Assembly: GCA_964606505.1 (NCBI GenBank)
Contig: CAZSGM010000001.1
Coordinates: forward strand, 257,129 to 321,128
DNA from: CAKVOD01 sp964606505
GTDB lineage: Bacteria > Bacillota > Clostridia > Christensenellales > UBA1242
Length of the DNA stretch: 64,000 nt
Direction: 5' to 3'
The position numbers were made by a program, and so were the translations under genes. Positions 51,823 to 60,323 of this stretch are shown here, piece by piece (position 1 is the stretch's first letter; every line of letters starts with the position of its first letter). The notes beneath the pieces were generated by a model. It was not told the DNA's origin. It worked only from the letters and a program-made list of their open reading frames with translations, and searched no databases.

Positions 51823-51851
51823 ATTTTAACAAAAAAACGCGTTTTTGACAA
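51823..51851 (-). promoter_or_regulatory. Promoter of the two-component operon
   Basis: On the minus strand TTGTCA (51851-51846), 17 bp, TAAAAT (51828-51823), with TGT extended -10. Confidence 0.7.
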
Positions 51852-52037
51852 CAATTTCTCGTAAAATTGTCAATGTTGAATTGAATTTGAACCTTGCTAC
51901 TATGGATAGTTCAGTTAAAGTTAAACCTTAATATGTACAATAAGCACAAATGCTCAAGTGTTTTTTTAATCAAGATTTCGCACGTAAAATTTTTTTATTG
52001 AAAGTTCAATAAAAATAGGGTAATCCTGCAAAAATTG

Positions 52038-52046
52038 TGTTATAAT
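52038..52046 (+). promoter_or_regulatory. Extended -10 promoter of the protease gene
   Basis: TGT followed by TATAAT (52041-52046). No good -35 at 17 bp. Confidence 0.55.
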
Positions 52047-52074
52047 AATATTAGACAAAAAATGAGGTAAAGCA

Positions 52075-53508
52075 ATGGAATACAAAAAGAGTAAACTAAA
52101 AAATTTTGGCGTGTTACTGGTCGCCTTACTAATGATGGTCTGCTTGGCGTTCGGCGGCTGTTCCTTAGGCGGCGACAAGGGGATTGCTAAAATCGAAAAA
52201 ACTGGCACATCGGGCTTAACCGACATCTACACGATTACCTACACCGACGGCAGCACGTACCAGTTTTATATTGAAAACGGAAAGGACGGCGCGGATGCAA
52301 CCAGCCCATCTATCCAAGACATCTACAATGAGTACATTCGCGTATACGGCGACATAACATACGACGAGTTTTTAAAACTCTACCTAAAAAGCGGAACGGT
52401 CGACAACACAACGACAATCAACAACTGCCTGCAGTCTTGCCTAAAGTTGTACTCTGAGTTTAAAATAACCGAAACCATCGGTTGGGGTATCTACGAAAAC
52501 GCAAACAAGAGACTCGGCGTTTCTTGCGGCTCAGGCGTCATCTACAAAATCGACAACGACTACACTTACGTGCTTACTAACTATCACGTGGTCTACAACG
52601 CTTCTGCGGGTGCTGCCAACGGCGGCAAAATCGCAAGTGCCATCCGCGGTTACCTGTACGGCAGCGAAGAGAAGCCTTACGCGTCAGGCGTGCTTGAGGA
52701 CGGTTACGACGTCTATAGTTACGGGGACTACGCAATAGACTTTGAGTATGTCGGCGGCGCAGTCGAGTACGACATCGCGATTGTGAGGGCGCACACGAGC
52801 GACGTTATCGCAATTAACGAAAACGTAAAAGCGGTAACACTTGCAGATAGTTACCACGTCGGGCAAACCGCGATAGCAATCGGCAACCCTGAAAACGAGG
52901 GTATCAGCGCGACTGAGGGCATTATAAGTGTTGACAACGAGTACATCAACCTCGACATTGACGGCAACATCCGTAGTTACCGCAGCATAAGAATTGATAC
53001 CGCAATCTACGAGGGCAGCTCGGGCGGCGGACTCTTCAACTCAGACGGCGAACTTATCGGCATTACCAACGCGGGCGATAACGACGACCAAAATGTCAAC
53101 TACGCAATCCCACTCGAAATAATCAAAAATGTTGTAGAGAACCTTTTGTTCTACTACGACGGCACAACGCCTGCCGAGGTTAAAAAGGTTATACTTGGCA
53201 TAACAGTCGATACGTCGAACTCGAAGTATGTGTACGACGAAAGTAAGGGTTACGGGCAAATCGTGGAAACAATAACAATTGAAAGTGTTACGGGAAATTC
53301 GATTTTTGCACAACTCGGAATTCAAGATGATGATATCTTGATTTCTCTCACGCTAAACGGCGTCGAAACCAAACTCAACCGCGACTTTGAAATCGGGAAC
53401 GTAACCCTGCAAGTCCGTCCAAACGACACAATTAGCGCAACCTACAAACGCGGCGCAATAACTGCCCAAACAAGTAGCTATATAGTAAAAGCAAGCGACT
53501 TGACGTAA
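52075..53508 (+). CDS. Lipoprotein trypsin-like serine protease (DegP/HtrA-like) with PDZ-like end
   Basis: 477 residues. Lipoprotein signal peptide with lipobox-like AFGGC (Cys about 29), so it is probably anchored outside the membrane. A variable region (30-130) holds a short segment GLTDIYTITYTDGSTYQFY also seen in other secreted proteins. The trypsin-fold domain follows: TNYHVV (His about 171), EYDIAIVRA (Asp about 233), EGSSGGGLF (Ser about 316, in place of GNSGGP). A C-terminal PDZ-like part contains ILGITVDTS and NSIFAQLGIQDDDIL. It is likely a quality-control protease at the cell surface. It is divergent from the envelope-type two-component system, which could control it; that link is only positional. 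Confidence 0.88.
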   Translation: MEYKKSKLKNFGVLLVALLMMVCLAFGGCSLGGDKGIAKIEKTGTSGLTDIYTITYTDGSTYQFYIENGKDGADATSPSIQDIYNEYIRVYGDITYDEFLKLYLKSGTVDNTTTINNCLQSCLKLYSEFKITETIGWGIYENANKRLGVSCGSGVIYKIDNDYTYVLTNYHVVYNASAGAANGGKIASAIRGYLYGSEEKPYASGVLEDGYDVYSYGDYAIDFEYVGGAVEYDIAIVRAHTSDVIAINENVKAVTLADSYHVGQTAIAIGNPENEGISATEGIISVDNEYINLDIDGNIRSYRSIRIDTAIYEGSSGGGLFNSDGELIGITNAGDNDDQNVNYAIPLEIIKNVVENLLFYYDGTTPAEVKKVILGITVDTSNSKYVYDESKGYGQIVETITIESVTGNSIFAQLGIQDDDILISLTLNGVETKLNRDFEIGNVTLQVRPNDTISATYKRGAITAQTSSYIVKASDLT

Positions 53509-53611
53509 ATCAGACTCGCAAATGTTAAAAATGTATAAAAAATAAAAAATATGGAAAAATTTAAAAAGTTTTCAAATAATTTCGAAAATTCAAATAAAGT
53601 TCAAAGTTTTG

Positions 53612-53620
53612 TGTTATAAT
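53612..53620 (+). promoter_or_regulatory. Extended -10 promoter
   Basis: TGT followed by TATAAT (53615-53620); no good -35. Predicted start near 53627. Confidence 0.6.
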
Positions 53621-53626
53621 AGCGTC

Positions 53627-53869
53627 AGTTAATCTGAGTATTAACGAATGGGCGACAATGTCAGCAAATCGGCAAATCCATTGATTTAGGCTTGACGATA
53701 TGCGTAAATTGTAAAATCAAAATTCATACCCCCCTGAACATATAGGTAAAACAAATTGTTTGTGGCTTATTTTCCCCCACTAATGAATATTTATTTGCCA
53801 CAAAATTAGTGAATTTTGATAGATTGAAAGCGCAATGAATTGTTTTAACGTATTTTAATTCATTTTTTT
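53627..53869 (+). ncRNA. Candidate structured non-coding RNA, about 240 nt
   Basis: The segment lies between an extended -10 promoter and an intrinsic terminator (AATGAATT 53834-53841 / AATTCATT 53857-53864, then seven T). It holds nested perfect helices: a 5' hairpin GTTAAT (53628-53633) / ATTAAC (53640-53645), a long-range ATCAAAATTCA (53716-53726) / TGAATTTTGAT (53810-53820), and inside that TTTGTGGC (53759-53766) / GCCACAAA (53797-53804). C-rich unpaired segments lie inside. It shows no motif I recognise from RNase P RNA, tmRNA or SRP RNA. Family unknown. Confidence 0.45.
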
Positions 53870-54002
53870 ACAACCCTAATAGCTTATGCGGTTTCAATCG
53901 TGGTTTACATTAATTTTTCTCCTTTTTGTATGACGTTTTTACGCATTAATTGAGTACTTTTCCTCTACTTGGAGGTCGGATTGTTGGGATTGCAACCCGA
54001 AA

Positions 54003-54029
54003 AACAGTGTTTTTTAACACTGTTTTTTT
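54003..54029 (+). terminator. Intrinsic terminator
   Basis: AACAGTGTT (54003-54011) and AACACTGTT (54016-54024), with a 4-nt loop and seven T. It could end read-through from the RNA candidate. Confidence 0.85.
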
Positions 54030-54257
54030 GTTGCAACTGTAGTCGCTCCGCATTTTGCGAGCATACTGGCGACAATGTAAAAAAATATCAAAGTTCGTTT
54101 TTTCGCAAGTTTAAAATGAGAAATTTGAAAAAATAAAAACAAATAATTCACAATATATAGTTGAAATGCTTGATTTAAAGTGGCAAATTTGGTATATTAC
54201 TTTTTGTATTTTACATACTATAATTATAATTTTTAAGTAGAAAACTAGGAGGAAAAT

Positions 54258-56963
54258 ATGAACAAATTAAAAGCGTTAATTTGCGGATTAATGCTCGTTT
54301 GTGTAGGTTTTGCTTTCGTCGGCTGCGGCGATAATGAAAAAGACTTTGACGCTGAAAAAGTTGTTTTGGGGCAAAACCAATTCACTTACGACGGCAATGC
54401 GCACATTTTCGATATTACATATGACGGGGTTAAAATCTCCGCGCTTTATTCGTTAGATAACGAAACATTTACTGACAAAGACCAGCTTGCAATAGTTGAC
54501 GCTGGTGAATACAAGGTTTATTTTAAGATAACCGCTGAGGGTTACGGCGAATACGTCGGCGACCACACAATGACAATTGCAAAGGCTGACTTTGACCCGA
54601 CAAAACTTTATTTTACGAGAACGCAATTTATTTATGACGGGACAAATAAGTCTTTTAACGTAACCTACGAGGACGTTAGCGACATAACGGTTAAGTACTC
54701 GCTTGACGAAGGCGAAACAAAAACTTATGTCAACAAGAGCGAATTGAACTTATCCGCTATTGGTACTCACACTGTTTACTACAGTGTTTCTGCGCCAAAC
54801 TACAACACTTATTACGGACAAAAGGATGTTACAATCGGGAAACAAGTGTTCAGTGAAGCAAACTTTAATTTTGGGACAACATCATTTACTTACAACGGCG
54901 AAACGCAGGTGTTTGACATAACTTACAGCGACGTTCCTGACATAACGGTTAAGTACTCGCTTGATAAGGGGGACACAAAGAACTACGTAACCAAGGAAGA
55001 ACTTGTTTTGGTTGACGCGGGCACGTATACAGTTTACTACTCCGTTGAAGCGGAAAATTACGCGCCTTATTACGGGTGCGCAACAGTAACAATTGAAAAT
55101 GGCGAGTTTGTTGCGAGCAATGTTAGAGTTGGGGAAAGAACATTCGCTTGGGATGGTACAGGTCAAGTGTTTAATGTGTATTATGACGGGGTTTCCGACT
55201 TAACAGTTAAGTACTCTCGCGATGAGGGAGAGAACAAAACTTGGGTTACAAAGGCAGATTTTCCTGTTTTAGCGCCAAGCGAAACTGCGTATACGGTTTA
55301 TTACCAAATTAGCGCGACGGGTTACAATGCTTATGAGGGTAGCGCGGCTGTAACAATTAACAAGGGCTCTATGAGCAAGAATGATTTTACTATTGCAAAT
55401 CAGACTGTTACCTATAACGGGCAAGCGCAAATGTTCACAATGCAGTACACCAAAAATATTAGCGGCGTATCTGCTGACGATTTCGAATATTGGTACTGCC
55501 TCAAACAAGAAGAGAGTAATTATACTGAAAGCGATTGGGTTCAAGACCCAACGCAACTTGGTTTAAAGGATTGCAAAATTAGTAAAAGCCAAGTGGTAGG
55601 ATACGATGTCTATGTTTATGTCCACGATACAAAGGGGCGTTTCAACGATTATGGAGAAAAGACTACTGGGCGCGTTGCACCTGACCGCTTTTATATGCGA
55701 ACTTTCACAATTAACAAGGCAACACTTGATTCAAGTTTAGTTCAAATAACCGACAACGAAAACGTAATTTACGACGGGACAAGTACGCAGTTCCCAACAA
55801 TTACTTACACGGGTGCAGGCGGCAACTCTGTTGACATCACGTACAACACTGATGGTGGAACCGTTTACAAGCCTAAAACGTTTTTAACTGGATTCACTGT
55901 TGGGCAACAATATACGCTTTATTATTGCATTGATGGTAACAACTTTGAGGGCGAAATAAAGGGCAGTGTAAATTACAAAATTAATGAAAGACCTGTTTCT
56001 GTTAAATTTAATGATGGTTACCAATTTGTAGGTAGTGTTGTAACGCCAAAGGTTGGCTATGTAGTTACAAGTGCGATAAATACAGTTGGGAACTCTCCAA
56101 TGGGTTATAAGGTAGTTAACTCTATAGGGGAATTAGTTAGTGTTTCTGAGGCAGCTGCGGGGATATACCAGATTACGGCAAATGCAATGTTTGGACACGC
56201 AATTACTTCCGAAAACGGGAACTATTACATACTAGACCCTACTGTTACGTCAGCGGCAGTTTCAGCTGCGATGAGCAACATTATAGCGAAAGCTTACAAC
56301 AATGCAGCGCTCGGCACTAAAACTGAGTACACGCTCAGTGCACTCAATGCGCTGTTGGGGACTAACGCGATTACCGATTTCTACATTGAAGTTGCAGCAG
56401 CAAGAAACGGGGTTACTCAAACACTGTACATTGACGGGGAAGAATACAAAAATGATAGCACTGTCAAGTACTCAATAGGAAACGCAAACTACATCGTTGA
56501 CAAGGCGTTTATTGTTGAGGATGGAAAAATGAAAGTTTCCGCAATTTTGTTGGGTTTGTTGACAAATAGCGCGACAATGGGTGTAACTGTTTCAGCTGAC
56601 AGCGACGGCTTGGTGGTAACGCAAAAACCTGCGTCAGTTGGAATTTCTATTCCACAATATGAAGTTACCGTTAAAAACGGAACAACTATGTTGTTGTTTA
56701 AGTCGGCAGAATTTGAGGCGGACGATATTTACTTTGCTAAGAAAGTATGCAAAAATGCAAGAGGCGAAGTTATTGAAGTGTCATATGGCGCATCAGCAAT
56801 TGATGTGGTAGGCTCAGATTATTGCGCGGCACTTTATCCAATTGGATGGATTGACGATGTCGATATTTCAAACGCAACAATCACTACAAAAACAATTGAG
56901 TTCACAGTGTATGTTGTAGGTAGGGGTAGCTTTACCGTTGAACTTGAAATTGAAATTCAATAA
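54258..56963 (+). CDS. Lipoprotein with MBG-like repeats
   Basis: 901 residues. Signal peptide with lipobox FVGC (Cys about 23). The mature part starts with four or more repeats of about 84 residues, each of the form F-x-YDG-x-x-x-x-FD-x-x-YDGV ... DAGTYTVYYSVxAxxYxxYYGxxxVTI. This pattern is that of MBG/YDG-type bacterial Ig-like domains found in surface adhesins. A less regular C-terminal half follows (VYYCIDGNNFEGEI-like repeat, then about 350 residues of mixed beta character). Probably a surface-anchored, extended stalk protein; ligand unknown. AGGAGG precedes ATG 54258. A hairpin terminator follows at 57213. Confidence 0.82.
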   Translation: MNKLKALICGLMLVCVGFAFVGCGDNEKDFDAEKVVLGQNQFTYDGNAHIFDITYDGVKISALYSLDNETFTDKDQLAIVDAGEYKVYFKITAEGYGEYVGDHTMTIAKADFDPTKLYFTRTQFIYDGTNKSFNVTYEDVSDITVKYSLDEGETKTYVNKSELNLSAIGTHTVYYSVSAPNYNTYYGQKDVTIGKQVFSEANFNFGTTSFTYNGETQVFDITYSDVPDITVKYSLDKGDTKNYVTKEELVLVDAGTYTVYYSVEAENYAPYYGCATVTIENGEFVASNVRVGERTFAWDGTGQVFNVYYDGVSDLTVKYSRDEGENKTWVTKADFPVLAPSETAYTVYYQISATGYNAYEGSAAVTINKGSMSKNDFTIANQTVTYNGQAQMFTMQYTKNISGVSADDFEYWYCLKQEESNYTESDWVQDPTQLGLKDCKISKSQVVGYDVYVYVHDTKGRFNDYGEKTTGRVAPDRFYMRTFTINKATLDSSLVQITDNENVIYDGTSTQFPTITYTGAGGNSVDITYNTDGGTVYKPKTFLTGFTVGQQYTLYYCIDGNNFEGEIKGSVNYKINERPVSVKFNDGYQFVGSVVTPKVGYVVTSAINTVGNSPMGYKVVNSIGELVSVSEAAAGIYQITANAMFGHAITSENGNYYILDPTVTSAAVSAAMSNIIAKAYNNAALGTKTEYTLSALNALLGTNAITDFYIEVAAARNGVTQTLYIDGEEYKNDSTVKYSIGNANYIVDKAFIVEDGKMKVSAILLGLLTNSATMGVTVSADSDGLVVTQKPASVGISIPQYEVTVKNGTTMLLFKSAEFEADDIYFAKKVCKNARGEVIEVSYGASAIDVVGSDYCAALYPIGWIDDVDISNATITTKTIEFTVYVVGRGSFTVELEIEIQ

Positions 56964-57000
56964 TAAACAACTGCAAATTAAATAATTACATTTTATTATT

Positions 57001-57206
57001 ACAAAATGCAATTAAATCACAAAATGGGTGGGATTTAAATTGCAAAAGTGGAGTAAAACCACAAAATGCGATTTAAACCATAAAATTGGACTATATAACC
57101 ACAGAATGTGATTATAATCATAAAATGCGATTATACAACCAAGGTATGGTGTTATAAAACCACTGTATGGCGTTATAAATTGCAAAATGCGACTATAAAA
57201 TTACAA
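57001..57206 (+). repeat. Degenerate tandem array, period about 20 bp
   Basis: About nine imperfect units of TATAAACCACAAAATGCGAT (variants ACCATAAAATTGGAC, ACCAAGGTATGGTGT, ACCACTGTATGGCGT). It ends just before the terminator at 57213. Confidence 0.65.
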
Positions 57207-57212
57207 TAAAAA

Positions 57213-57247
57213 AACATGGGATTACGTAATAAATTCCGTGTTTTTTT
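57213..57247 (+). terminator. Terminator of the MBG lipoprotein gene
   Basis: AACATGGGATT (57213-57223) pairs with AATTCCGTGTT (57232-57242) with two G-U wobbles, then TTTTTTT. Confidence 0.75.
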
Positions 57248-57710
57248 ATTTTGTAACTGTGTAACAATTTAATATTTTTATGTAAAATGCGTCCAATATT
57301 AGCATTCAAAATTTATTCATAAATAGATTTCACACAAAATTCCGGCAAAAATCAAGTAGTTTTCTCACATTTTTTCAGAAAAGGGACGTTTTTGGCGAAA
57401 ATGGCGCTTAGGTTTGGTCGCTTTTTGCTTTTGAGGTTAATAACAAAAGTTGGTAGAGTTATAAAGTAAAAGCGAGTTTGGGTTTGAAACAAAAACTAGC
57501 GAGACTATATAATACAAGTTAGGCAAAAATAAAAAATCTAAGCAATTCAAGCGATTGAATTGCTTAGATAAAACCCAAATATAAAACCCAAATATAAAAA
57601 CTAAATTATTAAAAGTAGGTTGCTAAAAATAAGTTATAAAAACTAAATTGCCAAAATAACTAATGTAATTTAAAAAAAACTACTTTTTTAGATAATAGCG
57701 GGCGGGGCGG
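57248..57710. other. Convergent intergenic region
   Basis: About 460 bp without ORF. It contains the minus-strand terminator (57530-57569) and a short run of AAACCCAAATATAA-like units (57571-57670). Confidence 0.55.
57530..57569 (-). terminator. Terminator of the exonuclease gene, 'TAAGCAATT' family
   Basis: ATCTAAGCAATTCAA (57536-57550) and TTGAATTGCTTAGAT (57555-57569), a 15-bp perfect stem with a 4-nt loop; T-run on the minus strand. Confidence 0.8.
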
Positions 57711-58328
57711 TTAGGAAACAAAAGTTCCGTGCGTTTTGCCAGCAGGGCGGACGTAAAATTTTGAGGTAACCTTGCAGTCGGGGTTTTCCTCGAAGATTTT
57801 CTCAATGGTTGTGTTTGTTTTGTAACAAATGTTGCGCAGGATGTACATTGAAAGTTGCGCGTCGTCGCAGCTGCGGTGCATTGTCAGCCCGCCGTGCGGG
57901 ATGTCGAGGTCTGCCGCAATTTTTTCGAGCGCGCGCACGTGAGGAGCGGTTGTTATCTTTTTGTAAATTTGCTGGATGTCATAGCCTGAGAGTTTGAGTT
58001 GCGGAAGCCCGTACCTATAGCAGGCGAGGTTGATGAAGTTGAAATCATTTAGAATGCTAAAACCAACGACCGTGATGTCGTCGAGCGTCAGCAGTTGCTT
58101 AATGTTGGTGTAAAATGCGGTAAAATCGGGCTGCTCATAAAACATTTTCTCAGGATAAAACAGTTTTATCCCGTCGTCCTTGCGCCCGTTGAGTTTGAAG
58201 CGCAACTGCGGGTTAATGAGTATGTCAAACTTGTCGAGCATATTAAAGTTGCTGTCGGTCAAAACGCCGCCAAGGCTGCAGATGTGCACGCCGTCGCAAC
58301 ACTCTATATCAATAAATAAGTATTTCAT
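57711..58328 (-). CDS. DnaQ-like 3'-5' exonuclease
   Basis: 205 residues of the DEDDh exonuclease superfamily: Exo I FIDIECCDG (Asp 7, Glu 9), Exo II VGFSILNDFNFIN, and Exo III HRSCDDAQLSMYI with the catalytic His and Asp. Such proteins act as DNA polymerase III epsilon-type proofreaders, oligoribonucleases or RNase T; this stand-alone form cannot be placed more precisely. The C-terminal about 40 residues are a short tail. AGGAA precedes the start at 58328. It has its own terminator. Confidence 0.85.
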   Translation of the reverse strand: MKYLFIDIECCDGVHICSLGGVLTDSNFNMLDKFDILINPQLRFKLNGRKDDGIKLFYPEKMFYEQPDFTAFYTNIKQLLTLDDITVVGFSILNDFNFINLACYRYGLPQLKLSGYDIQQIYKKITTAPHVRALEKIAADLDIPHGGLTMHRSCDDAQLSMYILRNICYKTNTTIEKIFEENPDCKVTSKFYVRPAGKTHGTFVS

Positions 58329-58863
58329 TTTGTTTCCTTTTTTGTTTCGTATCTTTATAATTTAGTCAAACGACTTTAGTACCGTAAAAATTGGCAAACG
58401 ACCGCAAATCTGCAGTTTTTTGCTAACACTTACGATAGTATACAACATTTGCGCAATTTTTGCAACAATGCTAGTGAGTTTTTTCAAATTTTTCCTAACT
58501 TAGCGCGTTTGTGTACCAAAAAACACTGGGCGCCGCGGCGTCCCAAACCGGAATTTCACAATTCAACAGTAACTCCACTACTGAATTGGAACGTCGCCAC
58601 ATAATGGCAACGCCGCCACCGAATTGGAACACCGCGCCGCGCTCGTACTCTGTTCAAGTGGCAAAACTTGCCGCGCGTCGCAAAACTTGTTGAGTGTCTC
58701 AAAACTTAATAGGTGGGGAACTCTCACCGCGCGCTCGGGAACGTTGAGGACGCAGGAAAACACAAGAGGCGGCAGAGGCGGAGGGGAAAGCATTTGCGTT
58801 TTGTTGTTTATTTAGTTGCCAAAAAGCAAATAATTTGTTATACTAAAAACGGAGAATAAGCAA
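58329..58863. other. Divergent intergenic region
   Basis: About 535 bp between the exonuclease (-) and the next gene (+). A GC-richer stretch (58520-58760) has the word GAATTGGAAC twice (58583, 58620) and no ORF with a ribosome site. The plus-strand promoter is at 58816-58844. Confidence 0.55.
58816..58844 (+). promoter_or_regulatory. Extended -10 promoter
   Basis: TTGCCA (58816-58821), 17 bp, TATACT (58839-58844), with TGT before the -10; GGAGAA and ATG 58864 follow. Confidence 0.75.
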
Positions 58864-60177
58864 ATGAATAACGCAAAGGAAACCAACGAAAAAGTTTTTG
58901 CGAGCGCAACACAGTCCGCCGTGCAAGAAAATGAGCGCGAAAAAACGCCCGCACGCAAGACGGCTGCAAAGCCTAAAGAAAAGGAACTTGAGCGCGATAT
59001 GCAACCTGCTGAAGTTGCGGTTTCGCCTGAAAAAACGGCAAAGCCTGCAAAGGTAGCCAAACCCGAAAAAGCAACCAAGGGCGAAACGGCGCAAACTCCT
59101 GCCTACAAGCGTGAGGACTGCGAAGAGGGCAAGATAACCGACGCGGACGAAATCGCGGAGTTGAGACGCAACCAGCGAATTGATATTTTGCAAAACGCAA
59201 TGCTTGGCGAATACGCCCCCGACGGCGTCTATGTGTTGCCCGACGAAATTCGCGATGAACTCATAAAGGCGAAGAAAACCATTACAAACAATTACGAAAA
59301 CTACATTTTCGCGCAAACGTTGAAACCTATTGGCGAGTACGGGCGCGGGAAGTTCTTTGTAACTGTTTCAAAACTTGAGGCGAAACTCTGCGCGGTGCTG
59401 ACGTTTGTTGAGCCAGTGCACAAGGTAAACAGGCTTGTAACAAATGCGCAGGCGAGCGAAATTGCGACGTTCATCGACAATGCGAACGAGCAGTTTTATT
59501 ACAATATGAAGAAAGAGTTTAACATTGTTGACGACGACTATGTGTACCCTGAGGACGTTGACGAGTTTAGGTATAGCACGCGACGCAAGAAACAGCGGAT
59601 TGCACTTTGGCGCGAGTCGCTGCGCGCGATTGAGAGGACTGAGAAACAGATTTTTGAGACGCGTATGGCGGTTTTGAACAAACAGTCTAACGAGTACTCA
59701 AACTCAGTGAAAAGTCTGTTTAACGACGCGATGAAGAAGCGTGGGTCGTTTTTGGGGCGTGCCCCGTCGCCGAGTTTGTGTTTGAATCAACTCTTGGACG
59801 AGTGTATCGACATTATGCACGGGAAGTTGCCGAAACTAGAAATTCCGTTTGTCAGGGCAATGCGCGAGGCAACTAGAGCAATCGGGCTTGAGCAGACACG
59901 CGAAATTGACAACAACAAGGCGGCAATTCTTGCCGAATTGGGCAAAGGAGACAGGGCAAAAACTATCCCTAAAGACTCGCCACGCAGGGGAAGAGGGCGC
60001 GAAGAAGATGCCCGAAAACTTGGCGGCGATTTGATAATGCCGAAAAATTTGAAGCAACCGCCAAACGCGGCGGAGGCGGCTGAAGGGACGCTTGCCCCGC
60101 CTAGCCCTGAACCTAGTCCCGCGCCAAAACCTACACCTAGACCTATTCCTAGACATCCAAAAGACTTGACTTTGTAA
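58864..60177 (+). CDS. Unknown protein with disordered ends
   Basis: 437 residues, not recognised. Residues 1-95 are Lys/Ala/Pro/Glu-rich and probably disordered. A central region (about 100-345) appears folded and mostly helical (VYVLPDEIRDELIKAKKTITNNYENYIFAQTL, then EYGRGKFFVTVSKLEAKLCAVLTFVEP, SEIATFIDNANEQFYYNMKKEF, and SLRAIERTEKQIFETRM). The last 60 residues are Pro/Arg-rich. No signal or membrane segment. It lies next to another unknown gene of similar architecture (60324-61292), with its own promoter, so the pair may belong to the same process; sequence similarity between them is not obvious. Confidence 0.55.
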   Translation: MNNAKETNEKVFASATQSAVQENEREKTPARKTAAKPKEKELERDMQPAEVAVSPEKTAKPAKVAKPEKATKGETAQTPAYKREDCEEGKITDADEIAELRRNQRIDILQNAMLGEYAPDGVYVLPDEIRDELIKAKKTITNNYENYIFAQTLKPIGEYGRGKFFVTVSKLEAKLCAVLTFVEPVHKVNRLVTNAQASEIATFIDNANEQFYYNMKKEFNIVDDDYVYPEDVDEFRYSTRRKKQRIALWRESLRAIERTEKQIFETRMAVLNKQSNEYSNSVKSLFNDAMKKRGSFLGRAPSPSLCLNQLLDECIDIMHGKLPKLEIPFVRAMREATRAIGLEQTREIDNNKAAILAELGKGDRAKTIPKDSPRRGRGREEDARKLGGDLIMPKNLKQPPNAAEAAEGTLAPPSPEPSPAPKPTPRPIPRHPKDLTL

Positions 60178-60268
60178 TTATATTAGGTGTTTTGTAAGCG
60201 CGAGTGGAGCGCGGTAAGCGGAAAATGAAGTTATGGATACTGTTAGAGGAGAAAATGTCAGCCCGCCC

Positions 60269-60297
60269 TTGACAAGTTCGTTTACTTGTGGTATAAT
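60269..60297 (+). promoter_or_regulatory. Consensus extended -10 promoter
   Basis: TTGACA (60269-60274), 17 bp, TATAAT (60292-60297), TGG extended -10. AGAGGA and ATG 60324 follow. Confidence 0.9.
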
Positions 60298-60323
60298 CAA
60301 TCATAATAAGAGAGGAATTTATA

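Larger units (their letters stand above)
53509..54257. other. Long intergenic region with a candidate structured RNA
   Basis: About 750 bp with no supported ORF: an extended -10 promoter (53612-53620), a structured segment ending in a terminator (53627-53869), another 130 nt with a small CCTC/GGAGG hairpin (about 53962-53974), a second terminator (54003-54029), and AT-rich sequence with several TATAAT-like boxes before the next gene. Confidence 0.6.

Noticed and set aside
53728..53734. C-run as a further phase switch
   Set aside because: Only six C, not in a reading frame.
53627..54029. RNase P RNA or tmRNA in the gene-free gap
   Set aside because: Size would fit, but the conserved core words of both RNAs are missing, and an internal terminator at 53834-53869 splits the region.
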